From positions 1-43,695 of the forward strand of contig JALVEE010000289.1 of assembly GCA_027008645.1 (NCBI GenBank): a stretch of DNA of 43,695 nucleotides. Direction: 5' to 3'. The position numbers were made by a program, and so were the translations under genes. The notes under the pieces are model-generated. The model was not told the origin of the DNA. It saw nothing but the letters and a program-made list of their open reading frames with translations, and searched no databases. Below, in pieces: positions 1-7,180 of the stretch. The stretch is from Saprospiraceae bacterium (GTDB lineage Bacteria > Bacteroidota > Bacteroidia > Chitinophagales > Saprospiraceae). Positions within the stretch are counted from its first letter, which is position 1; each line of letters opens with the position of its first letter.

Positions 1-39
1 GTAGTACCTATTCTTAAGTACGTAATTCCACTAAAATCT

Positions 40-771
40 CTACGCAGATTTTAACTCTTTCTTCTTCAATAAAACAGAGAAAATTACAACTAGTAAAGTT
101 AAAACAGCCAATCCAAATCCATATGCAGGATAAGATTCAGTTGTAAATTGTGCAACTTTACCTTCACCAAAAACAGTTGGCATAAATTCCTTTATCCCTT
201 CGAATGCACCTCCACCATGCAATCCTAAATGGTGTCCGTACCAATACAAAAAGTAGATATATAATGCTAAAAAATATACAGGTATAAGTCCGCCGACATA
301 AGCTGCCCAAGCATTTAGCTTCCTTGGAGTTGCTATAAAGTATATCATAAGAAGAATCATCAGTGCGAAGAAATATACAGAATTTCTCAATATCTGATCA
401 AGAAGTTTCAGAGGCTTTGGAATCTCATTTTCCGGAATTGATTCTCCGGCATATACAGGATATGGTACATGTTTTCCAATTTCATCCTTATCATTAGTTC
501 CTTGTACTATCGGATACATACCGATAAAGTGATTGATTTTATTCATTTCCAACAAGCAATCCGAACCGACATTCATAGCCAATTCTTCTCTTTCTCTCAC
601 ACCCTCACATCCATTATATACCCCATCGTATTTGAATATGATTCTAATTCCTTGAGGATACATAGCTTTTGGATATTGACGGCTTTGTAGCGCAACCCAC
701 CATACAGGACTTAGAAAAGTGAGGATAATTAACACTATAGCGAGACCTGCAAAAAGTTGATATTTTTTCAT
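40..771 (-). CDS. Four-helix membrane protein next to the nos genes (NosB-like position)
   Basis: A 243-residue protein with an N-terminal membrane segment at about residues 7-29, a roughly 100-residue exported loop, and three further membrane segments at about 133-148, 155-179 and 216-236. The loop has two cysteines and the stretch INHFIGMYPI, and His-His and His-Gly-Gly residues follow the third segment (HHLGLHGGG), which could bind metal or haem. Non-canonical (clade II) nos clusters are known to carry membrane proteins of unknown role, such as NosB, near nosZ, and this gene is in such a place. It lies about 400 bp downstream of the cytochrome c gene, behind a terminator and with its own candidate -7 box, so it probably begins a new transcript running left out of the window. 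The function is not recognised; a role in quinol-to-cytochrome electron transfer or copper handling is inference from position only. Confidence 0.6.
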   Translation of the reverse strand: MKKYQLFAGLAIVLIILTFLSPVWWVALQSRQYPKAMYPQGIRIIFKYDGVYNGCEGVREREELAMNVGSDCLLEMNKINHFIGMYPIVQGTNDKDEIGKHVPYPVYAGESIPENEIPKPLKLLDQILRNSVYFFALMILLMIYFIATPRKLNAWAAYVGGLIPVYFLALYIYFLYWYGHHLGLHGGGAFEGIKEFMPTVFGEGKVAQFTTESYPAYGFGLAVLTLLVVIFSVLLKKKELKSA

Positions 772-891
772 GATTTTTTATTTTATAAAATGACTAATTC
801 TTAACAATACAAACTCAATAATTTATCTTATCAACAGGCTGTTAACAACATTAACTAAACCAATTAATTATCAGATTATTATTAGAGAATG

Positions 892-899
892 CAAAGTTA
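892..899 (-). promoter_or_regulatory. Candidate Bacteroidota -7 box for the membrane protein at 40-771
   Basis: On the minus strand this reads TAACTTTG, an exact fit to TAnnTTTG. It would start a transcript about 115 bases before the start codon at 771. No clear TTTG -33 box is visible at the usual distance, so the call rests on the -7 box and on the terminator that separates this gene from the upstream one. Confidence 0.4.
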
Positions 900-993
900 G
901 TCATGTTTAGCCGAAACAGGTAATTTTATACCAAAAAATTTTTATACTAACCTAAAAATATTATTATAAAATGGTTGGTTTATATGAGCAAGA

Positions 994-1050
994 AAACCAT
1001 GATAGTGGTTTAATATGAATAGCTCCGTATGAAATGGGGGGTAAACGAAG
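994..1050. repeat. Dispersed hairpin repeat, short copy
   Basis: It contains the hairpin AAACCATGATAGTGGTTT (994-1011) followed by a degenerate CTCCGTATGAAATGGGGG hairpin. The same two hairpins occur in the same order, in better condition, at 36942-37030 and, inverted, inside 23508-23880. The 403-bp gap 772-1174 holds only this repeat, the -7 box and the terminator of the cytochrome gene. Confidence 0.7.
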
Positions 1051-1086
1051 CTAATTTCACTTTCCCAGCAAATCAAAACAGGAAAT

Positions 1087-1120
1087 AAAAAAAAGTATTC
1101 TTTCGAAGACGAAAGAATAC
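1087..1120 (-). terminator. Rho-independent terminator after the cytochrome c gene
   Basis: An 11-bp perfect stem (GTATTCTTTCG at 1095-1105 with CGAAAGAATAC at 1110-1120) encloses a 4-base loop. On the minus strand it is followed by eight T residues. It lies 55 bases past the stop codon at 1175, so the cytochrome transcript ends here and the membrane protein gene at 40-771 needs its own promoter. Confidence 0.85.
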
Positions 1121-1174
1121 CTTTTTAAAGTGATACCAAAACCACTTTGGCATATTTCTTAATACTAAAGAAAT

Positions 1175-1624
1175 TTATTTTATTGTTGCTTTAGCTTCAT
1201 TGTACATATATGAAATAGCATCGAACAAATCTTGTTCACTACAGTCCATACAAGTACCTTTAGGAGGCATCAAGTTATTATTAAAACCTTTGATTGAGTG
1301 CTCTAACAAAGTAGCCATACCTTTATCCGCTCTTTTTTGCCAATCTTCTTTATTGTATTTGTCTGCTTTCAATGCAGGTGCTCCACTTACTCCTGTAAAG
1401 TGACAAGCGATACAAGCTTTACTGTAAACTTTTTTTCCGTTTTCTAAATTTGCTTTCATTTTAGAAACATCAACTGAAGCTGTTTTTGCTTCTGCTTTAG
1501 TTGTTTCTTTTTTTACTTCTGCTTTAGTTTCGTTTGTTTTTGACGCTTTTTTGTCACCACCACAACTTGTCATAAGCAAACCGAAAAAAGCAACCATTGT
1601 TAGGGATAATAAGATTTTTTTCAT
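1175..1624 (-). CDS. Small c-type cytochrome lipoprotein (cytochrome c5-like), nos cluster
   Basis: A 149-residue protein with a lipoprotein signal peptide (lipobox MTSC, lipidated Cys21), a charged Lys/Glu/Thr linker at about 25-55, and one haem c domain. The haem site is CIACH (Cys71, Cys74, His75). Met119 in NLMPPKGTC is the likely sixth ligand, and Cys125 and Cys128 (CMDC) match the extra disulfide of cytochrome c5-type proteins. It would be a periplasm-facing lipid-anchored electron carrier. Placed directly after the two NosZ-like genes, it is a good candidate electron donor to them; this is inference from context. It sits between a terminator upstream (1741-1767) and one downstream (1087-1120) and has its own candidate -7 box, so it looks like a single-gene transcript. 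Confidence 0.88.
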   Translation of the reverse strand: MKKILLSLTMVAFFGLLMTSCGGDKKASKTNETKAEVKKETTKAEAKTASVDVSKMKANLENGKKVYSKACIACHFTGVSGAPALKADKYNKEDWQKRADKGMATLLEHSIKGFNNNLMPPKGTCMDCSEQDLFDAISYMYNEAKATIK

Positions 1625-1689
1625 CTGTTTAGTTTTAAATTTTTAAAAATTGATAAATATACGATATAGATATTACTCATCGCGAGGTG

Positions 1690-1697
1690 CAAAGTTA
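1690..1697 (-). promoter_or_regulatory. Candidate -7 box for the cytochrome c gene
   Basis: The minus strand reads TAACTTTG, the same octamer as at 892-899, and both are preceded on the plus strand by TG. It lies about 65 bases upstream of the start codon at 1624 and just past the terminator of the nosZ pair. No convincing -33 element is visible. Confidence 0.4.
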
Positions 1698-1740
1698 AAA
1701 CACTTTTCATTTTTTTGTTAAAAAATTAACAAATTTATAT

Positions 1741-1767
1741 AAAAAAGGGGTGAATAAATCCACCCCT
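1741..1767 (-). terminator. Terminator after the nosZ pair
   Basis: A 7-bp G+C-rich stem (AGGGGTG at 1746-1752 with CACCCCT at 1761-1767) is followed on the minus strand by a run of six T and further A/T. It starts about 30 bases past the stop codon at 1799. It closes the two-gene nosZ transcription unit. Confidence 0.8.
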
Positions 1768-1798
1768 CAAATTAATTTGTTATGAAAATCAATTTATT

Positions 1799-4195
1799 TT
1801 ATCCTTCCATGGCTTTTTTAGACTTAGCTTTCATGTACTCGATAATTTTCTTAACGTCATCTTTTGATACATTCTGATTAGGCATTTTTAGCTTAAATCT
1901 TTTGTACAATGCTTGTACATCTGCATCTTTGAAATGTGAATCCGGATCCAAAATCCATTCTTCAAGCCATTTATCGGATCTACGTTTATCAACCATCAAT
2001 AAGTCAGGACCATTAAAGTCTTCACCAAATTTATGGCAAGCGTTACATCCGTAGTTCAAGAATTCAAGTTCTCCGGTCATTAAGTTTTTCAACTCTATTG
2101 CAGACGGTTTAAATGCTTGCATCAAGTTATCCCACTGGATTCTCTTTGAGTACGCCAATAATTTAGCATTTTCAGCCTTTGCATTTGGCTCTACTGTAAG
2201 GTAGCCAACTAAACTTCTTCCTTCAGGGCTGTGTATTTTATCAAGCAATAATGGATAGGCTCCGGCTTTTTCCGCTTTGAATGCTATAGTAGCAGTCTCT
2301 CCAGGTCTCCATCTGTACATCTGATCATAAAGAGCAACCTCATATACATAGTGATCCAATTTTGACTGACCAAGGTTTGTTATATGTATTTCTACATCTT
2401 GACCTTGAGTCACTTTAATATTTCCGGGTGTAACTTTACCATTATTTATTGTTGCATAAACATGAACCGTATTGCCTTTTGTCTCAACTTTTTCTCCTCC
2501 TGCCGTTGTAGCATATGGTGATTTATAGTCAGTACTCGCACCGGTATATTTATAGATATTTGTTCCCACAGGATATACATCAATATCTTTAAAGAAATTG
2601 AAGTTAATCAAAGAAGTATAGTGAGGCTCTCCTAATGGTAGAGGCATATCATAAATCACTTTCATCTTATCACCTGAGATATCAATCAATTGGTGATTTT
2701 GTGGGTGAAGAGGTCCAACCGGATTAAATCTATCAATTGATAATTTATCCAAAGAAATCAGATATTTACCATGTGGTTCTCTTGAGTCACCATGTGCAGC
2801 TACCAAGTGTCCTACATTGTAGTGAGAAGGAACAAAACCTAAAACTTTACCTTCGATATAATTCCACTTTGTGATTCTTGAATCTACATATATAGATGTA
2901 TAAACTACTCCCGGAGTTTTATCATATTGGTTGTGCAATGGTCCAAGACCAACTTCTACACTTTTGTGAAGAGCGTCCTCAAGTTTGATTACGGGAATTC
3001 CAAATTTATCTGTACCTGAGAAATTCTTTTCCTCAATAGCTTTCTTAATCTTCTCAAATGAATACACCCATGCGTGACTGTCAAGTTTACCTGCAACAAT
3101 GATGTATTCTCCTGTTGGGTTTACATCAACACCGTGAGGTGATTTTGGCTCAGGAACAAGATAAAGTAATCCATATTTTTTAGATTCTTCGATAGTAATG
3201 ACATGCATTCCTCTGATTACTTTTCTACCAATCTTTCCGGCTTTAAATAGCTCTTCTGCTTTTTTCCAATTAGTAATATGAAGATAATCAACATCCCTGG
3301 ATGAACATCCCGCTTCAAAAGGAGGTCTTCCGCTCTCAATTCCACCGTAATACATTTCAGAACAGAAAGAGTTTGTGAACCCCCAACCGTAACTTGCCTT
3401 TTTACCTGCATCACTTAAGTCTTGAGTATAAGGAGGTAATTCAAAATCAAATGATTTGGACATATCTATTTGACCTTTCTCAACATCAAATTTCCAATAT
3501 GTCAAACCACCTCTCCAAATCTTTTTAAAGTTTTCTTCAGAAAGCGGGTGATATTTATGATCATAAGGAGCAGGATATTGGCATGCTTCCATGATATACT
3601 CTGAATTAGGTGTAAAGAAAGCACCTCCGTGTTCATTTCTAAATATCGGATTCATTACCGTTTGCTTCAATTCCCAGTCTTTCAAACTATAAATATAAAC
3701 TCTTGGGTTAGCCTTATCATTGATAGCAGCCCATTTACCATTATATACGCCATTGGTTTCTGAATAACCCGGATGGTGAGTATCACCCCAAAGTATTTCT
3801 GCTCCATCAATAAAACCGGTTTTCATCCTTTCCATTGATTCTTTACTGTATCCAAAACCGTTATATGGTTGTCTGGCAGCATTAACAGGATACCTGACGA
3901 GCCTCATTGAAGGGACCATATAAGTTGGCAAACTACCTGCTTGTCCTCCTGAGTTAAGTGCGATATATTCATCGCTAATTTTGTCCGGTGTATATGTTTT
4001 GGCAGCAGCCAGCACATCATCGGCATTCAAGTCTCTACGCTTAACAACATCAGCAAAAGACTCGTTGCCTCTTGGAGCACCAAATTCTCCCGAACCGGTT
4101 GTAGCTCCTTTTTTACCACCCTTATCACCACAACTCGCAAAAATCAGAGTCATTCCGAAAAGGATGATCATTGTTTTTAAACTAAAATTTTTCAT
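1799..4195 (-). CDS. nosZ: NosZ-family lipoprotein with the CuZ site and a haem c domain, lacking CuA
   Basis: A 798-residue N2O reductase homologue with a lipobox (FASC, Cys22), a beta-propeller (about 50-545), a cupredoxin-like domain (about 570-670) and a cytochrome c domain (about 700-798). All seven histidines expected to bind the CuZ cluster are present: His140 and His141 (GDTHHPG), His189 (NEHGG), His354 (SPHGV), His421 (GPLHN), His463 (VGHLV) and His525 (GEPHY). The cupredoxin domain has lost CuA: the positions of the two Cys, the His and the Met of the usual loop hold Leu651, His655, Gly659 and Leu662. The haem site is CNACH (717-721), with Met771 as a likely axial ligand. A fused haem c also occurs in the Wolinella-type NosZ. 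It lies 33 bp after the paralogue at 4229-6421, which has the opposite pattern, so the two probably form one enzyme. The reading frame is intact throughout. Confidence 0.93.
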   Translation of the reverse strand: MKNFSLKTMIILFGMTLIFASCGDKGGKKGATTGSGEFGAPRGNESFADVVKRRDLNADDVLAAAKTYTPDKISDEYIALNSGGQAGSLPTYMVPSMRLVRYPVNAARQPYNGFGYSKESMERMKTGFIDGAEILWGDTHHPGYSETNGVYNGKWAAINDKANPRVYIYSLKDWELKQTVMNPIFRNEHGGAFFTPNSEYIMEACQYPAPYDHKYHPLSEENFKKIWRGGLTYWKFDVEKGQIDMSKSFDFELPPYTQDLSDAGKKASYGWGFTNSFCSEMYYGGIESGRPPFEAGCSSRDVDYLHITNWKKAEELFKAGKIGRKVIRGMHVITIEESKKYGLLYLVPEPKSPHGVDVNPTGEYIIVAGKLDSHAWVYSFEKIKKAIEEKNFSGTDKFGIPVIKLEDALHKSVEVGLGPLHNQYDKTPGVVYTSIYVDSRITKWNYIEGKVLGFVPSHYNVGHLVAAHGDSREPHGKYLISLDKLSIDRFNPVGPLHPQNHQLIDISGDKMKVIYDMPLPLGEPHYTSLINFNFFKDIDVYPVGTNIYKYTGASTDYKSPYATTAGGEKVETKGNTVHVYATINNGKVTPGNIKVTQGQDVEIHITNLGQSKLDHYVYEVALYDQMYRWRPGETATIAFKAEKAGAYPLLLDKIHSPEGRSLVGYLTVEPNAKAENAKLLAYSKRIQWDNLMQAFKPSAIELKNLMTGELEFLNYGCNACHKFGEDFNGPDLLMVDKRRSDKWLEEWILDPDSHFKDADVQALYKRFKLKMPNQNVSKDDVKKIIEYMKAKSKKAMEG

Positions 4196-4228
4196 AATTA
4201 TAATTTTTATAATTTTTATCTAATATTA

Positions 4229-6421
4229 TTATTGATCTACTCCAATTTTCTCAGCTAATAGCTTCTTAGCTCTCAAACCAACATCAGCTGTCTTAACTTG
4301 ATATTGCCAATATTGTTCAGCCCATAAGAAAGCGTCTCTCCATTTTCCTTCTTTAGCATATTTTTCATGATTAGCTTTTGCGGTCTCAGCTTTCTTCAAT
4401 TGATCAAATGCATCATCAACCAATGCAGCAACATAAGGATATTTGGAGAAATTATTTTTCTTCAACCATTCCACAACACCATTGATGATGTCTTGTGTTT
4501 GCTTGATGACAACAAGTTTATCTTCATAATTTTTCTTATATTCAGCTAATTCCTCTTTGGTCAACTTAACTTCAGCTCCCGTAGTCGGTCCTTTGTAATT
4601 CTTAGGTTTGATAAGAAGTATTCCTTCCATCTCAAGGTGAAGAGCAGAACAGAATTCTGTACAATAGTAAGGAAATACTCCGGGTCTATCAGCAACAAAT
4701 GTCAAAGATGCTGTTTTACCGGGCTCAAAACTACCGTGTTTACCATATGTATCCACAGTAAATCCGTGAGTTTCGTCTTCCGCTCTCTCCAAGTTTGTAA
4801 GGTGGAATGTAACTATGTCTCCTTCATTAACTTCAACAATTTCCGGAGTAATATGAGAACGGATAAGTGTACCGAACACGTGTACCCTATGAGTTTTAGG
4901 ATCTCTTTCTATTTTTTCTTGTCCTGCCACTGTTCTAAATGCGGAGATTTCTCCGGTACGGGTATTTGTTCCGAGTGGGTATCTAATAATAGGTTTAATT
5001 GTTGTTCTCTTAATACCAACATTTCCATATACATTTGCTTGAGGTAAAGACATTGTGTATATATCAACCATTTTATCACCTGAAATATCGATCAAATGTT
5101 GGTATGAAGGTCTTACAGGACCAACACTATGCCTTGTTTTGTAAATACCTTCCTTATCAACAGCTATTAAATAATTTGAATGTGGATCGGCAGATAATCC
5201 CTGTGGAACCATCAATTCACTTGGTCCGAATGTCAATGAAATCTCACCCAATTTCTTACCTGAAGCATAGTCAAATTTATAAACTTTCTTGTCATTAAAA
5301 GCAGAAAAATAAGCAACATTATCTCTCATTTCAAATGCAACATCTTTTACTCCGCTTCCTACTTTAAATGAAGATTTCTTTACTGATGCCAAATCAATAT
5401 TTCCATTTTTGACCGCACCATTAACCTTAGACAAATCTAAAACTACAGCTTCATCTGCAACTACAATAGCATATTTACCGTCAGGAGTAACTTTTATCTT
5501 AGTTGCTCCATTAACAGGAATATATGCAACATTACCACTAGCTGCTTTAGTTGAAACAGTTGCCATTGAATTTTTGCTGCCATCTGCTTTTCCGGCCAAT
5601 GCTTTGTAATTAATTGCATATATAAATGTTTTACCATCTTTTTTAGCAATACCATATACATAACCATCACTTCCATTTCTACCGGTATCAAAATACCCTA
5701 ATTCATAAGTAGGCAATTCGACTGTAAATGATTTTTCTTTAATCATACGACCGATATGGTGTCCCTCTTTTCCATGTTCAGCATCCTCAAATTTCCAAAA
5801 CGTAACGCCTGATTTAAAATCCTTAACATCTGTAGATTTCAAATCCCAAGGAGCAGGATATTGACTGGACTGAACTACATAATCAGTATTTTGGTCAACA
5901 GCAACTCCAGCATAACAACTGTGAAATAGTGGATGTGCAAGAATTTGCTTTGTCTCAAAATCATCAAGACCTAATAGTGCAATCCTTGAATTTGCTCCAT
6001 CGGAATAAAACAGGTATTTGCCGTTGTATTTTCCTCCGGCTTCAGAAAATGCAGGAAATCTCATATCCCCGTATTTTGCAATTCTGTCATCAAGTGACCC
6101 TTTTTTCAACATCAGCATACTTTCATCATCAAAACCATATCCTTGCCATGGTTCAGGTGAAAATACACCCACATACTTGTAAATACGCATGGAAGGTATT
6201 CCATACACAATCATGGTACCTGAATTACCTGTTCCGGCGAATCCAAAGTACTCGTCACGCCCTCCTCTGGGCATAAATGTCTTAACAGCTGCGAGAATAT
6301 CGTTGTCGTTAAGACCTCTGGCTTTTTTTACTTCATCGAGAGTTTGCTGCGCGTTCATGCCCGTTGCAAACAAAATCAAAGAAAGAAAAGCCACTAAAAA
6401 TCGTTTAGTCAATGCAATCAT
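4229..6421 (-). CDS. nosZ: NosZ-family protein with the CuA site, all CuZ histidines replaced
   Basis: A 730-residue Sec-exported homologue of clade II nitrous oxide reductase (signal peptide about 1-24, ending MNA-QQ). The cupredoxin domain has a complete CuA site: His552 (THGF), Cys587 and Cys591 (YYCTEFC), His595 and Met598 (ALHLEM). The propeller aligns with the paralogue at 1799-4195 over its whole length (shared landmarks YGFDDES, QYPAPWD, IDISGDKM), yet each CuZ ligand is substituted: Arg121 and Phe122 for the His pair, Tyr170, Thr307, Asp360, Gln407 and Tyr465. Residues 605-730 form a charged, helical C-terminal extension of unknown role. It is the first gene of the unit, followed after 33 bp by the CuZ-bearing paralogue. 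It cannot reduce N2O alone by the known mechanism. I infer it is the electron-delivering subunit of a heteromeric reductase. Confidence 0.93.
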   Translation of the reverse strand: MIALTKRFLVAFLSLILFATGMNAQQTLDEVKKARGLNDNDILAAVKTFMPRGGRDEYFGFAGTGNSGTMIVYGIPSMRIYKYVGVFSPEPWQGYGFDDESMLMLKKGSLDDRIAKYGDMRFPAFSEAGGKYNGKYLFYSDGANSRIALLGLDDFETKQILAHPLFHSCYAGVAVDQNTDYVVQSSQYPAPWDLKSTDVKDFKSGVTFWKFEDAEHGKEGHHIGRMIKEKSFTVELPTYELGYFDTGRNGSDGYVYGIAKKDGKTFIYAINYKALAGKADGSKNSMATVSTKAASGNVAYIPVNGATKIKVTPDGKYAIVVADEAVVLDLSKVNGAVKNGNIDLASVKKSSFKVGSGVKDVAFEMRDNVAYFSAFNDKKVYKFDYASGKKLGEISLTFGPSELMVPQGLSADPHSNYLIAVDKEGIYKTRHSVGPVRPSYQHLIDISGDKMVDIYTMSLPQANVYGNVGIKRTTIKPIIRYPLGTNTRTGEISAFRTVAGQEKIERDPKTHRVHVFGTLIRSHITPEIVEVNEGDIVTFHLTNLERAEDETHGFTVDTYGKHGSFEPGKTASLTFVADRPGVFPYYCTEFCSALHLEMEGILLIKPKNYKGPTTGAEVKLTKEELAEYKKNYEDKLVVIKQTQDIINGVVEWLKKNNFSKYPYVAALVDDAFDQLKKAETAKANHEKYAKEGKWRDAFLWAEQYWQYQVKTADVGLRAKKLLAEKIGVDQ

Positions 6422-6974
6422 AACATTTAATTTAGTTTAGCTTAATAATTAATTTAAATATTTTTTCAGTTCGGCTAAATTAATACCAATAATGATATTG
6501 AACAAATATTTTGCTATGGATTTTTATTGTTAAATATTAAAAAAAATAAAACCTTAAAATTTTAAAAGACATTTTGGTCTTTTATTTTTGGTTTAGTATA
6601 TATGCGATAAAATATTTACACATTACGATTTTTAATATTAATATTATTATTTATGTGTTATAGGTTTTGTATCAATATTATACTGACCTATGATTTTAAA
6701 TATCATAATAAAGAATAAGATAATTCAATAATTGAAAGAAATTGCCCCGCTTTTAATTTATAAGCAATATAAATTACTATTCATTGCATTTTTTATTAGG
6801 GTATTTATCAAAAACAATCAAATTTTTCAGGTTAATCTTATTAACTTTTGAGTCGTTAAGTTTATTTCATTTTATAATTAAATCAAAAAAATATATTATA
6901 ATTTGGTTTTTACGAAATCAAATACTAATTTAGTGCCAATATTGACAATTAAACAAAACTAAAAAACGAAGATT
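6422..6974. other. Leader and regulatory gap upstream of the nosZ pair
   Basis: A 553-bp, very A+T-rich gap. No exact TAnnTTTG box was found upstream of the nosZ start on the minus strand; the nearest is AATATTTG at 6502-6509. AGTTCGGCTAAAT at 6468-6480 contains a 9-mer (TTCGGCTAA) that recurs as its reverse complement at 907-915, upstream of the membrane protein gene. A short hairpin AAAAGAC/GTCTTTT lies at 6564-6583. No standard FNR box (TTGAT-N4-ATCAA) was seen. It probably also holds the promoter for the small gene at 6975. Confidence 0.4.
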
Positions 6975-7100
6975 ATGATAAATCTAATTGACTGGGCTCA
7001 AGCGGATAAGTTGTTAGTTTTTATGGTGGCAGTTCTAGTTCTTTTACCAACTATTATTGCAATATGGCTAATAATTAAAGTAAAGAACTCTAAAAAATAA
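6975..7100 (+). CDS. 41-residue single-pass membrane peptide
   Basis: An ATG opens a 41-codon frame. It has a short polar start with IDWAQADK, one strong hydrophobic segment at about residues 13-35 (Leu/Val/Ile rich with an internal Pro) and a positive tail ending KVKNSKK, so the C-terminus should face the cytoplasm. The composition and the positive-inside pattern look like a real small membrane protein rather than a random frame. It is divergent from the nosZ pair and lies 80 bp from the end of the patatin gene, which is on the opposite strand. I do not recognise a family. Small subunits of respiratory or transport complexes have this architecture, but nothing here names a partner. There is no clear ribosome-binding site, which is common in this phylum. 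Confidence 0.5.
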   Translation: MINLIDWAQADKLLVFMVAVLVLLPTIIAIWLIIKVKNSKK

Positions 7101-7180
7101 TGCACTCAAAATATTTGATTGCTTATTTTGTGGCAGTTATGGAATACGTAATATTGTTCCGGTTACTGCGGGCTTTTTTC

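Noticed and set aside
1799-4195. That this gene is simply a canonical complete NosZ
   Set aside because: The CuA loop lacks both cysteines and the His/Met ligands (Leu651, His655, Gly659, Leu662), although the CuZ histidines are complete.
4229-6421. That this gene is a NosZ pseudogene
   Set aside because: The frame is intact over 730 codons, the signal peptide and CuA site are perfect, and it is co-transcribed with its partner; loss is confined to the CuZ ligands.
6422-6974. FNR/CRP-type operator upstream of nosZ
   Set aside because: No sequence close to TTGAT-N4-ATCAA was found; A+T-rich near-matches are expected by chance.
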